The notes: a model not told the origin generated them from the letters alone. A stretch of 64,000 nt of DNA from Prescottella equi (GCF_002094305.1 NZ_LWTX01000002.1:1-64000), one strand, 5' to 3'. Counted from the stretch's first letter, positions 19,779 to 28,792 are shown. Numbers and translations are program-made.

Positions 19779-19784
19779 TAATGT
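19779..19784 (+). promoter_or_regulatory. Probable -10 box of a leaderless transcript
   Basis: TAATGT ends 6 bases before ATG 19791 and no ribosome-binding site is visible, so transcription would begin at or next to the A of the start codon. Leaderless mRNAs are common in mycobacteria and relatives. Confidence 0.45.
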
Positions 19785-19790
19785 TGCGCC

Positions 19791-20372
19791 ATGTCTGTCC
19801 AGTCCGGGGCGTTTTCGGCAAGGCCGCTGATCCAGCGGATCGCGGCGGGTCCGTGGCCCGCGACCGCGACGCTCGTCCTCGCGTCGATCCTGTTCGGCAC
19901 GTGGTCGATCACCGGCCGGGTCCTCACGTTCACCCCGGAGTTGCTGATCCCCAGCGCGATCGGGTTGCCGTTCGGGATCCCGCCGCTGCGCCTGTTCCCG
20001 TTGGGCGACACCACGTGGACGTTCTGGTTCGTCGACGTCGTCGCCGCCCTCGTGATGATCGCGACGGCCTGGTTCCGGTTGTCCGCGAGCCGGCGCCGCC
20101 CGTTCCTCGCCGGCCTGCTCGCCACCATGCTCGGTGTCGCGGTCGGCAACCTCGTGCGCATCGTGTATCTCAGCTTCGAGACCCATCAGGGCCTCGGAAC
20201 GTATGCCCTCGCAGTCATTCTCGGCCTGGTCGTCTCCGCGCTGTGGGGCGCCGCCGTCGGGATTGTCGTCGGGCTGGCGCACCTGCTCGACGACCGGCTC
20301 CGACGTCCCGTCGAACCGGTGCCGGCGAAGACTCGCGCTGCGGGGCGTCGCGTCAGGGCCGGATCGCGCTGA
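19791..20372 (+). CDS. Integral membrane protein, unknown function
   Basis: 193 aa with about four hydrophobic helices (around residues 20-40, 85-100, 105-125, 135-165) and a basic C-terminal tail (KTRAAGRRVRAGSR). No family recognised and no catalytic motif seen. The head-to-head pairing with the endoglycoceramidase across 53 bases and a shared palindrome suggests co-regulation. Confidence 0.7.
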   Translation: MSVQSGAFSARPLIQRIAAGPWPATATLVLASILFGTWSITGRVLTFTPELLIPSAIGLPFGIPPLRLFPLGDTTWTFWFVDVVAALVMIATAWFRLSASRRRPFLAGLLATMLGVAVGNLVRIVYLSFETHQGLGTYALAVILGLVVSALWGAAVGIVVGLAHLLDDRLRRPVEPVPAKTRAAGRRVRAGSR

Positions 20373-20523
20373 GCCGGAGCGTCACCGACCATCAGTCGGT
20401 ACGACATGGGGGTGATCGACCGGACCGTCCGGGGCGTCCGCAGCCGCCAATCGCATCGGCCGCACCATCCGCTGATTCACCTGATGCGCCGCAGACTCAC
20501 GCGCGCGGTCCGGCGTACGCGGG

Positions 20524-20540
20524 CTCCCATTGGATGGGAG
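20524..20540. terminator. Short hairpin after the membrane protein gene
   Basis: CTCCCAT-TGG-ATGGGAG, a perfect 7-bp stem with a 3-base loop and no T-run, within the 278-base gap before the phosphatase gene. The rest of that gap shows no gene. Confidence 0.35.
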
Positions 20541-20650
20541 ACCCCGTAGTCGGTCCCGACCACGAGCTGCTTCTGTGATCTTCGACACCCCGCAATTCGG
20601 TCCTTCGGCACACCTGAAGTGGGGTCCCCCCGATGAAAGGCTTTCTCACC

Positions 20651-21409
20651 ATGCGAATCCGACCTCTCCGGCTGTCCGTTGCGGTGATGGCGACCGCGGT
20701 CGCGGCCACAACCGCTGCCACCGGCGTCGCGTCCGCCGACATCTCCTTCGGAAGTCTCGGAGGCAGCTTCGGCAGCAGTTTCGGCAGCAGCGACGGCGAT
20801 ATGGTCATCACCCTGGTGCGCCACGCCGAGTCCGCCGGCAACCTCTCCGGACTGGTCGATACCAAGGTGCCCGGACCCGATCTGACGCCACGTGGCCGGA
20901 CGCAGGCCGACAATCTGGCCGTCCAGCTGGCCGACCAGAATTTCGACTGCGGCTTCGCGTCCAACATGGTGCGTACCGCGCAGACTGCGGCACCGACCGT
21001 CGCCGAGCACGACCTGAGCCTCGACATTCAGCCCGGTTTCCGGGAGATCGAGGCAGGCGACTACGAGGGCACCCCGGAGGCCGAGGCGCTGTCCGGTTAT
21101 CTGCAGGCGCCGATCAAGTGGCTCTCCGGCGACCTGAACGCACGGATTCCAGGCTCCATCGACGGCAACGAGTTCGACGACCGATTCGATGAGGCACTGC
21201 TCGATGTGCAGCGCCGCGGCTGCACCAACCCGGTGATCTTCTCGCACGGCGGCACGATCATGTTCTGGTCCATGATGAACGCCGACAACGCCGACATGAG
21301 CAAGCTCGGCACCGATCCGATGCGTAACGGCGGCCACGTCACCCTCGAAGGCAGCCCGCAGAAGGGCTGGACGATCGTCGACTGGGTCGGCCACCCGGAC
21401 CTCGGCTGA
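20651..21409 (+). CDS. Secreted histidine phosphatase with GSLGGSFGSS tract
   Basis: 252 aa from ATG 20651 (MRIRPLRLSV), preferred to ATG 20633 because it starts the basic signal-peptide n-region and has AAAGG 10 bases upstream. Signal peptide cleaved around VASA-DIS. Immediately after comes FGSLGGSFGSSFGSSDGD, a low-complexity tract of the kind in the proteins at 1 and 62271. The mature domain is phosphoglycerate-mutase-like: phosphohistidine motif LVRHAESAGN, SNMVRTAQTA, and the second histidine in FSHGGTI. Substrate unknown; extracellular or envelope phosphomonoesterase activity expected. A hairpin terminator follows. Confidence 0.87.
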   Translation: MRIRPLRLSVAVMATAVAATTAATGVASADISFGSLGGSFGSSFGSSDGDMVITLVRHAESAGNLSGLVDTKVPGPDLTPRGRTQADNLAVQLADQNFDCGFASNMVRTAQTAAPTVAEHDLSLDIQPGFREIEAGDYEGTPEAEALSGYLQAPIKWLSGDLNARIPGSIDGNEFDDRFDEALLDVQRRGCTNPVIFSHGGTIMFWSMMNADNADMSKLGTDPMRNGGHVTLEGSPQKGWTIVDWVGHPDLG

Positions 21410-21421
21410 TTCACCCCTTCC

Positions 21422-21463
21422 GCGCCCCGGTCGTCATCGACACAATCGATGGCACCGGGGCGC
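21422..21463. terminator. Terminator after the histidine phosphatase
   Basis: GCGCCCCGGT pairs perfectly with ACCGGGGCGC; an inner stem CATCGA/TCGATG extends the hairpin. It starts 13 bases beyond the stop. Confidence 0.7.
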
Positions 21464-21501
21464 AGTCGTATCCCGGCCGGGTGTGCCGCCTCGCCTCGCG
21501 G

Positions 21502-21660
21502 TCAGCGGCTGTCGAGGACGTCGAGCAGCAGCCGCAACACCTCGACCTCCTCACGCAGTTTGCCGACACCGTGAGCGGTGATCCGGATCCAGGAACGGAC
21601 GCGACGACCGGTGTACTCGCGGTGCACCTCGACGCAACCGGCCCCGAGCACCAGAAGGTT
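21502..21660 (-). pseudogene. C-terminal remnant of a winged-helix regulator
   Basis: The last 50 or so codons read VEVHREYTGRRVRSWIRITA followed by HGVGKLREEVEVLRLL, the wing and C-terminal helix of small MarR/ArsR-type winged-helix regulators. The preceding sequence in this frame (WRSDCSFGAPNLLVLGAG) does not look like the expected helix-turn-helix, and neither other frame restores it, so the N-terminal two thirds appear lost or scrambled. Left boundary is the stop at 21502; the right boundary is approximate. Could be a divergent intact gene, but less likely. Confidence 0.4.
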
Positions 21661-21727
21661 CGGCGCGCCGAACGAGCAGTCGGAGCGCCACATGACGTAT
21701 GACCCCGCGGTGTGAGAGCGTCTCGAC

Positions 21728-22636
21728 ATGGGCAGAACCAACACCTGGCCGGTGCTCGACCGCGGGACGCGACTGTGGTGAAGGACAGTTGGCCGCCGCA
21801 TCGATCTCGAAGGTGACCACGCGTGGCTGGCCGCGCCGGTCTCCGGGCGCGGCGCCGTCGCCGACCGTTGGCTCCCCGCCGAGGCCGAACGCATCGGCGG
21901 TCGAATCGACCGCGACCCCGACCCGTGGTCCGGGCTATTGCCCAGTCTGGACGCTCTGGCCGGTCCCGGCTTCGATCCGGCAGCGGTGCATCCGGCGCTC
22001 CGAGACTTCTACGAACACACCTCGGCGTGGCGAATGGACGCGTGGACGAAGTGGTCTCGCGGATTCGCCGGACCGGGGGCCGTGATCGAGTCGCTGTACG
22101 GCAAACGCCTGCAGCAACTCGCGCTACCCGTGGATGCACTGGCCGTCGCGCACGGCGTCGACAGCGAGATCGTGCGGATCGTCGGACCGGACGGCACGCA
22201 CGCCGGGTCGGCGTGGCTCCGTACTCTGCGCAAGACCGGTGACTACATGTTCAGCGGTTACTACCGGGTCGGCCGGCTTCCCGGTCACGATCAGCCCAGC
22301 GTCCACGTCAGCTTCCCGCTCGAGCAGGGCAACGTGCAGGTGTATCTCCGCCCGTCGAACGGGCCCGGCGGCGCGATGACGCTGTCGTCACCGCCCGGGC
22401 CGTTCGGCGACGACGGTGCGTACGTCATGGTGATCGACGATGGACGGACGTATGCCGCCCGCGTGCCGGTGCACGAGGAATTCCGGCTCTACGTCGACGA
22501 CGAGGGCATCGCCCGGACGGACCATGTCCTGAAGCTGTGGGGCGCCACGGCTGTTCGCCTGCACTACCGCCTGGTTCCGGTCCCCGACGCGCACTCGATC
22601 TCGGCTGCCGCCCGTGCAGCAGCCGAGATCGACTGA
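21728..22636 (+). pseudogene. Unknown protein gene interrupted by an in-frame TGA
   Basis: From ATG 21728 the frame reads MGRTNTWPVLDRGTRLW, then TGA at 21779-21781, then RTVGRRIDLEGDHAWLAAPV and on without a break to 22636. There is no ATG, GTG or TTG between the TGA and TTG 21938, yet coding-like sequence fills that interval. A single TGG-to-TGA change (giving LWWRTV) explains it. The body (about 300 aa) has no recognised domain; the C-terminal half is strand-rich. It could be a pseudogene, a sequencing error, or a gene starting at TTG 21938 (232 aa). Confidence 0.6.
22595..22632. terminator. Hairpin inside the last codons of the interrupted gene
   Basis: TCGATCTCGGCTGC and GCAGCCGAGATCGA form a perfect 14-bp stem with a 10-base loop, ending one base before the stop codon. 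It probably terminates this gene and, read from the other side, the epoxide hydrolase operon that ends at 22653. Confidence 0.65.
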
Positions 22637-22652
22637 ACGGCATCCACTACGG

Positions 22653-23627
22653 TCAGAAGTGCCGGTTGAGCCACTCGACGAGAATCTCGTTGGTGCCCTG
22701 TGGATCCTCGAGTTGCGTCCAGTGCCCGGTATCGATCATGCGGCGCTCGAAGGTCTCGAAGTACTGCAGCAGGTTGTCGGTGAGCATCGGATGGCAGATC
22801 GGGTCGTGTCGCGCCGCGACCAGCAGCGCGGGAACCCCGACCTTGGGCACGACGCCGTCCGGGAACAGTTCGGTGTGCACCTCCCAGTTGCGGATGATGC
22901 TGTGGTACCAGCTCAGTCCTCCACCGAAGCCGGTGCGCGCATAGGATTCCGCGTAGTAGCGCAGCTCTTGCGTGTCGAGGACGACCTCGCCCGGCCACGT
23001 CGACTCGTCGTCGGCGAGCCAGTGGATGTAGCTCATCGACTCGGGATCGTGCGTCCCGGAGCGGGACAGGTTGGTCCCCGACCCGGTGTCGCGCCGCATG
23101 AAGAACCGGAAGGTGCGCTCGGCGTCCTTGTCGAGGAGTTCCTCACATTCGGGAGTCTGGAAGTGCGCCACGTAGTTTCGCGGGCCGTACGCCTGCTCGT
23201 ACTTCTCGATCGGGTTCTCGCGCGAGTACCCGAACGGCGTGTTGAGCGTGATGACACCCGCCACGGAGTCGGGCTGCAGGTAGGGCATCATCCACGACAC
23301 CATGCCACCGAAGTCGTGACCCACCACGACGGCCTTCTCGTAACCGGCGTCGGCGACGAGTGCGGCGACGTCGGCGGTGGTCTCGGCGATGCTGTAGGCG
23401 CGGCGGTCGGCGGGGCCGGACGACTGTCCATAGCCCCGCATGTCCGGGGCCATGACGTGGAACCCGGCGTCGGCGATGGGTTGCAGCTGGTGCCGCCACG
23501 AAGCGGCCAGCTCGGGAAATCCGTGGCACAGCACGACACACACGTCGCGGGTGTCGTGCTCGGGGATCGCCTCGAAGACGGCGAGGCGGGCGCCGTCCGT
23601 GTCGACGAATCTCGGCTCGGGAAGCAT
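22653..23627 (-). CDS. Alpha/beta-hydrolase, epoxide hydrolase type
   Basis: 324 aa. Oxyanion motif HGFPE, nucleophile aspartate in VGHDFGGMVSW (characteristic of epoxide hydrolases and haloalkane dehalogenases), acid in ARHDPICHP and the base histidine in DTGHWTQLEDP. Tyrosines in the cap region (RYYAESYART, SWYHS) could activate an epoxide ring. ATG 23627 begins the homologous region; the longer frame upstream is noise. Last gene of an operon with a flavin monooxygenase, dehydrogenase and exporter, which suits epoxide-to-diol conversion. Confidence 0.88.
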   Translation of the reverse strand: MLPEPRFVDTDGARLAVFEAIPEHDTRDVCVVLCHGFPELAASWRHQLQPIADAGFHVMAPDMRGYGQSSGPADRRAYSIAETTADVAALVADAGYEKAVVVGHDFGGMVSWMMPYLQPDSVAGVITLNTPFGYSRENPIEKYEQAYGPRNYVAHFQTPECEELLDKDAERTFRFFMRRDTGSGTNLSRSGTHDPESMSYIHWLADDESTWPGEVVLDTQELRYYAESYARTGFGGGLSWYHSIIRNWEVHTELFPDGVVPKVGVPALLVAARHDPICHPMLTDNLLQYFETFERRMIDTGHWTQLEDPQGTNEILVEWLNRHF

Positions 23628-23646
23628 GTCTACAAGTCCTTTCGGG

Positions 23647-25110
23647 TCAGTGAGTGTGCGAGGCAACGGCTCGCTCGTTACGCGGGATCGCGAGCGAGAC
23701 CAGCGCGCCGATCGCAGCGGCGCCCGCCGCAACCAGGAACGCACTGCGGAAGCCGGCGGACTCGTACGCGACGCCGTGGCCGTCGGTGGCCACGACGTAG
23801 TGCGCGAGCACCGTGAATCCGACGGTGGAGATCAGCGTCCCGGCCAGTGTCTGGGCGACGCCGACGAAGTTGGATCCGACGGCGCGCTCGGTCTCGGGGA
23901 GGGCGAGCAGCGCGAGGTTCGGGACGGCCGCGTAGATCATGCAGCCGAGGCCGAACACCACCCACGCGAGCACTATCACCGCCGGGACGGTCGGCACCGC
24001 CGACAGCACCGCGGCCGCGGTCGCGATGAACACCGCACCGAACACCAGGTGGTTGTGGAAACCGATCCGCTTGGCGGTGGCGCCGACGATGAATCCGCTT
24101 GCGACGATCATCAACTGGCCCGGCAGTAGCCAGCCGGCCATCTCCGTCGCAGACAAACCGAACCCGTACGAGGTGCTCTCGGGGGCCTGCAGCAGCATCG
24201 GCGTGAGGCTTGCGAGCAGCGTCGTGGCGCCGTATGCGATGCCGCCGCCGATGAGTGTGTACCGCAGGGCCGGCTTCGCGATGAGGTCGAGACGGATCAG
24301 TGGCTCGTCGGTGCGGCGCTCCCACCACACCCAGACGGCGAAGCCGACGAGCGCGACCGCGACACACGTGATCGTGCGACCGTCGGTCAGTCCCCACTCC
24401 TTGCCGCGCGATAGCCCGACCATGATGACGAACATGCTCGCCGCCAGCAGCACCGCACCGAGCCAGTCGATGCGCGCGTGCGACCGGATCGGCGTCTCCG
24501 GCACGAAAAAGAACGTCAGCAGCGCACCGATCGCGCAGAAGCCGAACGCGAACCAGAACACCGACCGGACGCCGAGATGGTCGATGAGTACACCGGCGAC
24601 GAGCAGCGCCCCGACACCGACGGCGCCGACGCCGGTGTTCGCGATGCTGATCGAGATGGGTTGCAACCGCGCTGGGAACGTGTCGCGAATGAGCGTGTAC
24701 CCCAAGGCGAGGCAGGCGAAGCCGGCGCCCGACAGGAAGCGCCCCGCAACCAGCACCGGGAAGATCGGTGCGGTCGCGGAGATCAGGGCGCCGAGCGCAC
24801 CGATCGCCGCGGTGACGACGAGCATCTTCTTCTTGCCGTACAGATCGGCGAGCTTGCCGATGATGGGCGACGCGACCGCGCCCGACAGTGTGAAGGCCGT
24901 CATCACCCACACGACCTGCGTGGTCTGGAACTCCGCCGCGACCTTGGGCAGCGTGGGTGCGAACAGTGAGAATCCCAGCGCCGACTGCTCGGTGAGCAGC
25001 AGCAGAATCAGAAGGGCGCGCACCCAGTACCGGGTGGGCCGCTCGATCGTGTCCGTCGACGCCGGGCCGACGCGTTGTTCATCCGGTCCGTCGTTGGTCC
25101 GCAAAGACAT
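23647..25110 (-). CDS. MFS transporter (drug/H+ antiporter type)
   Basis: 487 aa with about 14 hydrophobic segments. The loop after TM2 is GKLADLYGKKKML, the MFS motif A region, and FAPTLPKVAAEFQTT precedes TM2 as in DHA2 exporters. ATG 25110 follows GAGG. Exports or imports a pathway compound; lying between the dehydrogenase and the epoxide hydrolase it probably moves the same substrate or its toxic intermediates. Confidence 0.88.
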   Translation of the reverse strand: MSLRTNDGPDEQRVGPASTDTIERPTRYWVRALLILLLLTEQSALGFSLFAPTLPKVAAEFQTTQVVWVMTAFTLSGAVASPIIGKLADLYGKKKMLVVTAAIGALGALISATAPIFPVLVAGRFLSGAGFACLALGYTLIRDTFPARLQPISISIANTGVGAVGVGALLVAGVLIDHLGVRSVFWFAFGFCAIGALLTFFFVPETPIRSHARIDWLGAVLLAASMFVIMVGLSRGKEWGLTDGRTITCVAVALVGFAVWVWWERRTDEPLIRLDLIAKPALRYTLIGGGIAYGATTLLASLTPMLLQAPESTSYGFGLSATEMAGWLLPGQLMIVASGFIVGATAKRIGFHNHLVFGAVFIATAAAVLSAVPTVPAVIVLAWVVFGLGCMIYAAVPNLALLALPETERAVGSNFVGVAQTLAGTLISTVGFTVLAHYVVATDGHGVAYESAGFRSAFLVAAGAAAIGALVSLAIPRNERAVASHTH

Positions 25111-25153
25111 GGAAACCTCGCTCGAATGAGTAGGGACAGAACTGGATCGAAGT

Positions 25154-25170
25154 CCGCACGTGAAGTGCGG
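25154..25170. other. Small hairpin within the operon
   Basis: CCGCAC-GTGAA-GTGCGG in the 67-base gap between dehydrogenase and MFS genes. It may attenuate or stabilise the mRNA; weak on its own. Confidence 0.3.
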
Positions 25171-25177
25171 TCGGGGC

Positions 25178-26257
25178 TCACGCCGAGCCGACGCCCCGCG
25201 GCAGGACCATGATCTTGACGTGGTCGTCCGGCGCCCGGAGAGCATCGAATGCGGACGCGACCCCGCCGAGATCCACCCTGCCGGTGATGATCGCGTCGGC
25301 GTCGATCTCTCCGGAAGCGAGGCGTTGGAGCACGATCTCGTAGCCGCGCTCGGTGGGGCCGTGCCCGAAGTTGATCGCGATCCGGCGCAGTTGGCCGATG
25401 ACCGGGATGATCGTCTCGTCGGCGAACGGTGCGGCCAGGACCTGGATCCGGGAGTCGTAGGGCAGGTTCCGCAGGAGCATGTCGAGCATCCCCTGGCGTC
25501 CGCTGCATTCGTAGGCGATGAGGATTCCCCCGCCGCCGCGCTCCGGGTCGTTGTGGCCGCCGGCGACCATGCGGTTCCACACCTCGATCGGATCGTCCTC
25601 GGACGGGTCGACCACGACGTCCGCGCCCATCCTCAGGGCGAGTTCCCGACGCTTCGGTGAGGGCTCGGACGCGATCACGGTGTGGGCGCCGCGCGCCTTG
25701 GCCGCGACGATCGCGCCGAGACCGATCGTGCCGCAGCCCAGCACGAGAGCCGAGTCCAGGTCGGTCAACCCGGAACGTTGCATGTGCAGTTCGCCGACGT
25801 GCAGCGGTTCCGCGAGGGCGGCGTGCTCGAACGACAACCCGTCCGGGATGCGGCGCACCCACACCGCGTCGACGAGGATCTGATCACCGAACCCGCCGTG
25901 GTACGTGTTCGAGTACCCGATGATCTTCGGGATGCCCGTGGAGGTGTCGGTGACGATCCCGAGTCCCGCCACTCGATCACCGACCGCGAAACCGGTGACG
26001 CCCGCGCCGATTTCGGCGACGACGCCGGCGTACTCGTGGCCGAGCACCACCGGACGATCGTGGTCGAACGTGGCGAGGGGGTAACGTGCGGCGTCGACGA
26101 CGTCGACGAAGCGGCACGGGTCCTTCGACACGCTCAGGTCGCTGCCGCAGATGCCGCAGGCCATGACGTCGATCCGCAGCTGCCCGGGCCCGGGAGCGGG
26201 AAGGTCGGCAACGTCGGCGAGCGTGAACTCGCCCCGATGGAACTGGACGGCGCGCAT
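25178..26257 (-). CDS. Zinc-containing alcohol dehydrogenase
   Basis: 359-aa MDR enzyme. Catalytic zinc ligands appear in ACGICGSDL and GHEYAGVVAEIGAGV; the NAD motif is LVLGCGTIGLGAIVAAKARG. The four-cysteine structural-zinc loop is not evident, so it may belong to the sorbitol/threonine-dehydrogenase branch. ATG 26257 (MRAVQFHRGEF) lies 2 bases after the flavin enzyme stop. Oxidises an alcohol, plausibly a diol from the epoxide hydrolase. Confidence 0.87.
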   Translation of the reverse strand: MRAVQFHRGEFTLADVADLPAPGPGQLRIDVMACGICGSDLSVSKDPCRFVDVVDAARYPLATFDHDRPVVLGHEYAGVVAEIGAGVTGFAVGDRVAGLGIVTDTSTGIPKIIGYSNTYHGGFGDQILVDAVWVRRIPDGLSFEHAALAEPLHVGELHMQRSGLTDLDSALVLGCGTIGLGAIVAAKARGAHTVIASEPSPKRRELALRMGADVVVDPSEDDPIEVWNRMVAGGHNDPERGGGGILIAYECSGRQGMLDMLLRNLPYDSRIQVLAAPFADETIIPVIGQLRRIAINFGHGPTERGYEIVLQRLASGEIDADAIITGRVDLGGVASAFDALRAPDDHVKIMVLPRGVGSA

Positions 26258-26259
26258 GT

Positions 26260-27444
26260 TCAGGCCCCCGTCTGCGCGGGCGCGCCGTAGTAGTCGGCGC
26301 TCGCCTTCTGGAGAGCCCCCACCAGGTTGCCGATGAGGTACTCGCGGTTGTCCTCGGCGAACTGCAGACTCGCCTGCCGCCGGACGTTGCGCCGACGGAA
26401 GTGCGGGACGACCTCGGAGGCGAACAGTTCGTAACTGCGCTTGGTGTCCTCCCAATTCGCCATGTCGACGTGCAGGATGAGCATGGTCCCGAAGCCGCCG
26501 GTCTTCTCGATGAGTCGCTCGATCTGCGCGATCGCCTGGTCCGGAGTGCCGATGATCGCCTGACCGAACTCACCCAGCGAATCGTGGCGCCAGTGGTCGA
26601 TGACGCCCTGCGGGGTCTCGCCCCACTCGGGGTAGCGGCCGTTCTGGCGGTTCGCGTAGTAGGCCATCGACTGGATGCGGCGGCTCACGGCGCGCTCGGC
26701 GTCGGCTTGGGTCTCGGCGAGGAACATCGGATTCACGACGCGCCACGTGGACCGATCCGCGGTGTGCCCGTGCTCGGCCGACACCTTCTCGTAGATTGCC
26801 CAGTTCCGGTCGAGCGCATCGAAACCGGACGGCGAGCTGGCCGCCAGCGACAGCAGCGACAGTCCGTTCGTGCCGGCCAGCACGGACCCGTTGGGTGAGA
26901 TCGTCGACGCCGTGACGACCTCGATGCCCGCGGGATCGTATGTGGGCAACTGCGCGCGGGCGTCCCGCAGCGTGAACCAGTCCGTTTCCATGTTCACGAT
27001 CTCGCCGCGGATCAGCGGCAGGATCGCCTCGAGTGCCTCGCCCTGTCGTCGCCGCTGCTCGCTGGGATCGATGCCCATCATGTGCGCATCCAGCGGGATT
27101 TTTCCCGGCCCGGTCCCGAAGATGACGCGCCCGCGAGTCTGCAGGTCGAGCTGCATGATCCGGTCGACGGTGATCAGCGGGTGGTGGTAAGGCAGCGAGA
27201 CGACGCCGGTGCCGAACCGGATTCGTTCCGTCCGCTCGGCGGCCGCGGCGATGAACACTTCCGGCGACGGCACGATCTCAGCGCCCGTCGAGTGGTGCTC
27301 CCCCATCCAGGCTTCCTCGAATCCCAGGTGATCGAGGTGCTCCATCAGGTCGATGTCACGCCGCAACTGAAGAGCCGGATCGGCGTCGAGGGGGTGGAAC
27401 GGTGCCAGGAAAGCTCCGAATCTGATCGAGTCCGGTGTCCACAT
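26260..27444 (-). CDS. Luciferase-like flavin-dependent monooxygenase
   Basis: 394-aa LLM-class enzyme: RFGAFLAPFHP, FEEAWMGEHHSTG, IRFGTGVVSLPYHHPL and GRVIFGTGPG are the flavin-binding barrel signatures. ATG 27444 is preceded by GCAGGAG. These two-component oxygenases use reduced FMN from a separate reductase, which is not encoded here. The operon partners (dehydrogenase, exporter, epoxide hydrolase) recall limonene-type degradation, where an LLM enzyme makes the epoxide; the substrate is inference. Confidence 0.85.
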   Translation of the reverse strand: MWTPDSIRFGAFLAPFHPLDADPALQLRRDIDLMEHLDHLGFEEAWMGEHHSTGAEIVPSPEVFIAAAAERTERIRFGTGVVSLPYHHPLITVDRIMQLDLQTRGRVIFGTGPGKIPLDAHMMGIDPSEQRRRQGEALEAILPLIRGEIVNMETDWFTLRDARAQLPTYDPAGIEVVTASTISPNGSVLAGTNGLSLLSLAASSPSGFDALDRNWAIYEKVSAEHGHTADRSTWRVVNPMFLAETQADAERAVSRRIQSMAYYANRQNGRYPEWGETPQGVIDHWRHDSLGEFGQAIIGTPDQAIAQIERLIEKTGGFGTMLILHVDMANWEDTKRSYELFASEVVPHFRRRNVRRQASLQFAEDNREYLIGNLVGALQKASADYYGAPAQTGA

Positions 27445-27658
27445 GTCGTCTCCTGCCTCGGTGATGCGTCGAACTTCTCGACGTCCGAGGTCTATCAAAG
27501 ATTTGAAACAGGTATTCGAATTCTTGCGAATCGGAGTTCACGCCTCCCACTCAGCGGGAGATTTCGACACCCTCGACGACCACGGCCGGAACCGGCGAAT
27601 ACGCCTGTGACGGTGCAGCTTCGAACATCACGCCAGCTGAACCCCGGACCGAGAACAG

Positions 27659-27700
27659 GGAAGCCCGCACCCCGATCACGGATGATCGAGGTGCGGGCTT
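27659..27700. terminator. Strong terminator hairpin
   Basis: GAAGCCCGCACC pairs perfectly with GGTGCGGGCTTC; an inner stem GATCA/TGATC closes the loop. It lies 22 bases past the stop of the esterase gene. The remaining 27445-27658 holds the promoter of the flavin monooxygenase operon, with an ATTCG/CGAAT repeat near 27515. Confidence 0.8.
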
Positions 27701-27722
27701 CCTTCCCGACGGCCGACCGGAG

Positions 27723-28667
27723 TCAGTCCGGTTCCGCGAGTGCCGTCTTCAGTCCGAGATGCATATCCTCACGCGTTCGATCGGAGACCGAGAACCCTGC
27801 AAAGCCGTTGGATCCGTGGAACGTCCCGGGCCGGTGATGCAGTTCGACTGGCACACCGGCACGCAGCAGCCGGAGCGCGTACTCGATGGCCTCGTCGCGC
27901 AGGGGGTCCAGTTCGTTCGCTGAGATCCACGCCGGAGGCAGTCCCGCGACGTCCTCGGCGCGCGCCGCTGCGGCGTAGGGCGGGGTCTGCCCCGATCGAT
28001 CGCCCAGATAGAAGTCCCACCCCAGAACCGCCTGCCCATGGGTCCACAGCGGCGTGTCCCTGAACTCGCGTATGGACGCGGTCTCCATGCGGTCGTCGAG
28101 CATCGGGTTGTCCAGCACCTGGTAGACGAGTCGCGGACCGTTCTCGTCACGCACCCGCAGCGCGAGGGCCGCCGCGAGCCCGGCACCGGCGCTGACACCT
28201 CCGACGGCAAGTCGTGCCGGATCGACTCCGAGTTCGTCGCCGTGAGCCGCTACCCAGGTCAGCGCTGCGCAGCAGTCGTCGAGTCCTGCCGGATACGGAT
28301 GCTCGGGCGCCAGACGGTACTCCACGCTGACGACGACGCACCCCACCACGTCCGCGATCTCGACGCAGGCACGCTCGGATGCCTCGATCTCGCCGAAGAC
28401 GTAGCCGCCGCCGTGGAACCACACGAGCGCCCCTACCTCGGACGAGGACCCGCCCGGAGCGTAGATCCGCACCGGCACGTCCGGCGCACCGGCCGGCCCC
28501 GGGACGAGACGGTCGACCACCGTCATGCCCGGCGGTCGCCGCACCGCCGCGGCCAGTTCGGCCGCACGGACCCGCTGACGCTCGCGGAAGGCCGCGGGCT
28601 CGGCGATGTCCACCCGTGGGAGCGCGGGGACCAGGGGACGGAGTTCGGGGTGGATGCGGTCGATCAA
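27723..28667 (-). CDS. HSL-type alpha/beta-hydrolase (esterase)
   Basis: 314 aa. HGGGYVFG oxyanion hole, nucleophile in VGGVSAGAG, acid in SANELDPLRDEA and base near RPGTFHGSNGF define a hormone-sensitive-lipase-type carboxylesterase. TTG 28667 was chosen because CCAGGAG precedes it by 6 bases; GTG 28697 is an alternative. In the same direction after a BVMO and a TetR gene, it probably cleaves the ester or lactone the BVMO makes. Confidence 0.87.
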   Translation of the reverse strand: MIDRIHPELRPLVPALPRVDIAEPAAFRERQRVRAAELAAAVRRPPGMTVVDRLVPGPAGAPDVPVRIYAPGGSSSEVGALVWFHGGGYVFGEIEASERACVEIADVVGCVVVSVEYRLAPEHPYPAGLDDCCAALTWVAAHGDELGVDPARLAVGGVSAGAGLAAALALRVRDENGPRLVYQVLDNPMLDDRMETASIREFRDTPLWTHGQAVLGWDFYLGDRSGQTPPYAAAARAEDVAGLPPAWISANELDPLRDEAIEYALRLLRAGVPVELHHRPGTFHGSNGFAGFSVSDRTREDMHLGLKTALAEPD

Positions 28668-28792
28668 CGCAGGCTCCTGGCGGGCTCGGAACGGCACATG
28701 ATCAGCAGTGACGCTGTCGGACCAGGATATGGAGGCACGTTTTCGACGGAAACGGGTGCGCCCACCGAGCGGGACGGCGCCGCCCGGGACCG

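Noticed and set aside
21370-21381. Third copy of the GGACGATCGTCC palindrome
   Set aside because: Only partial (GGACGATCGTCG) and inside the phosphatase coding sequence; judged coincidental.
21779-21781. TGA read as selenocysteine
   Set aside because: No selenoprotein family resemblance, no downstream SECIS-like element recognised, and a simple TGG-to-TGA mutation explains it.
27659-27700. Riboswitch
   Set aside because: Plain nested hairpin directly after a stop codon; a terminator is sufficient.
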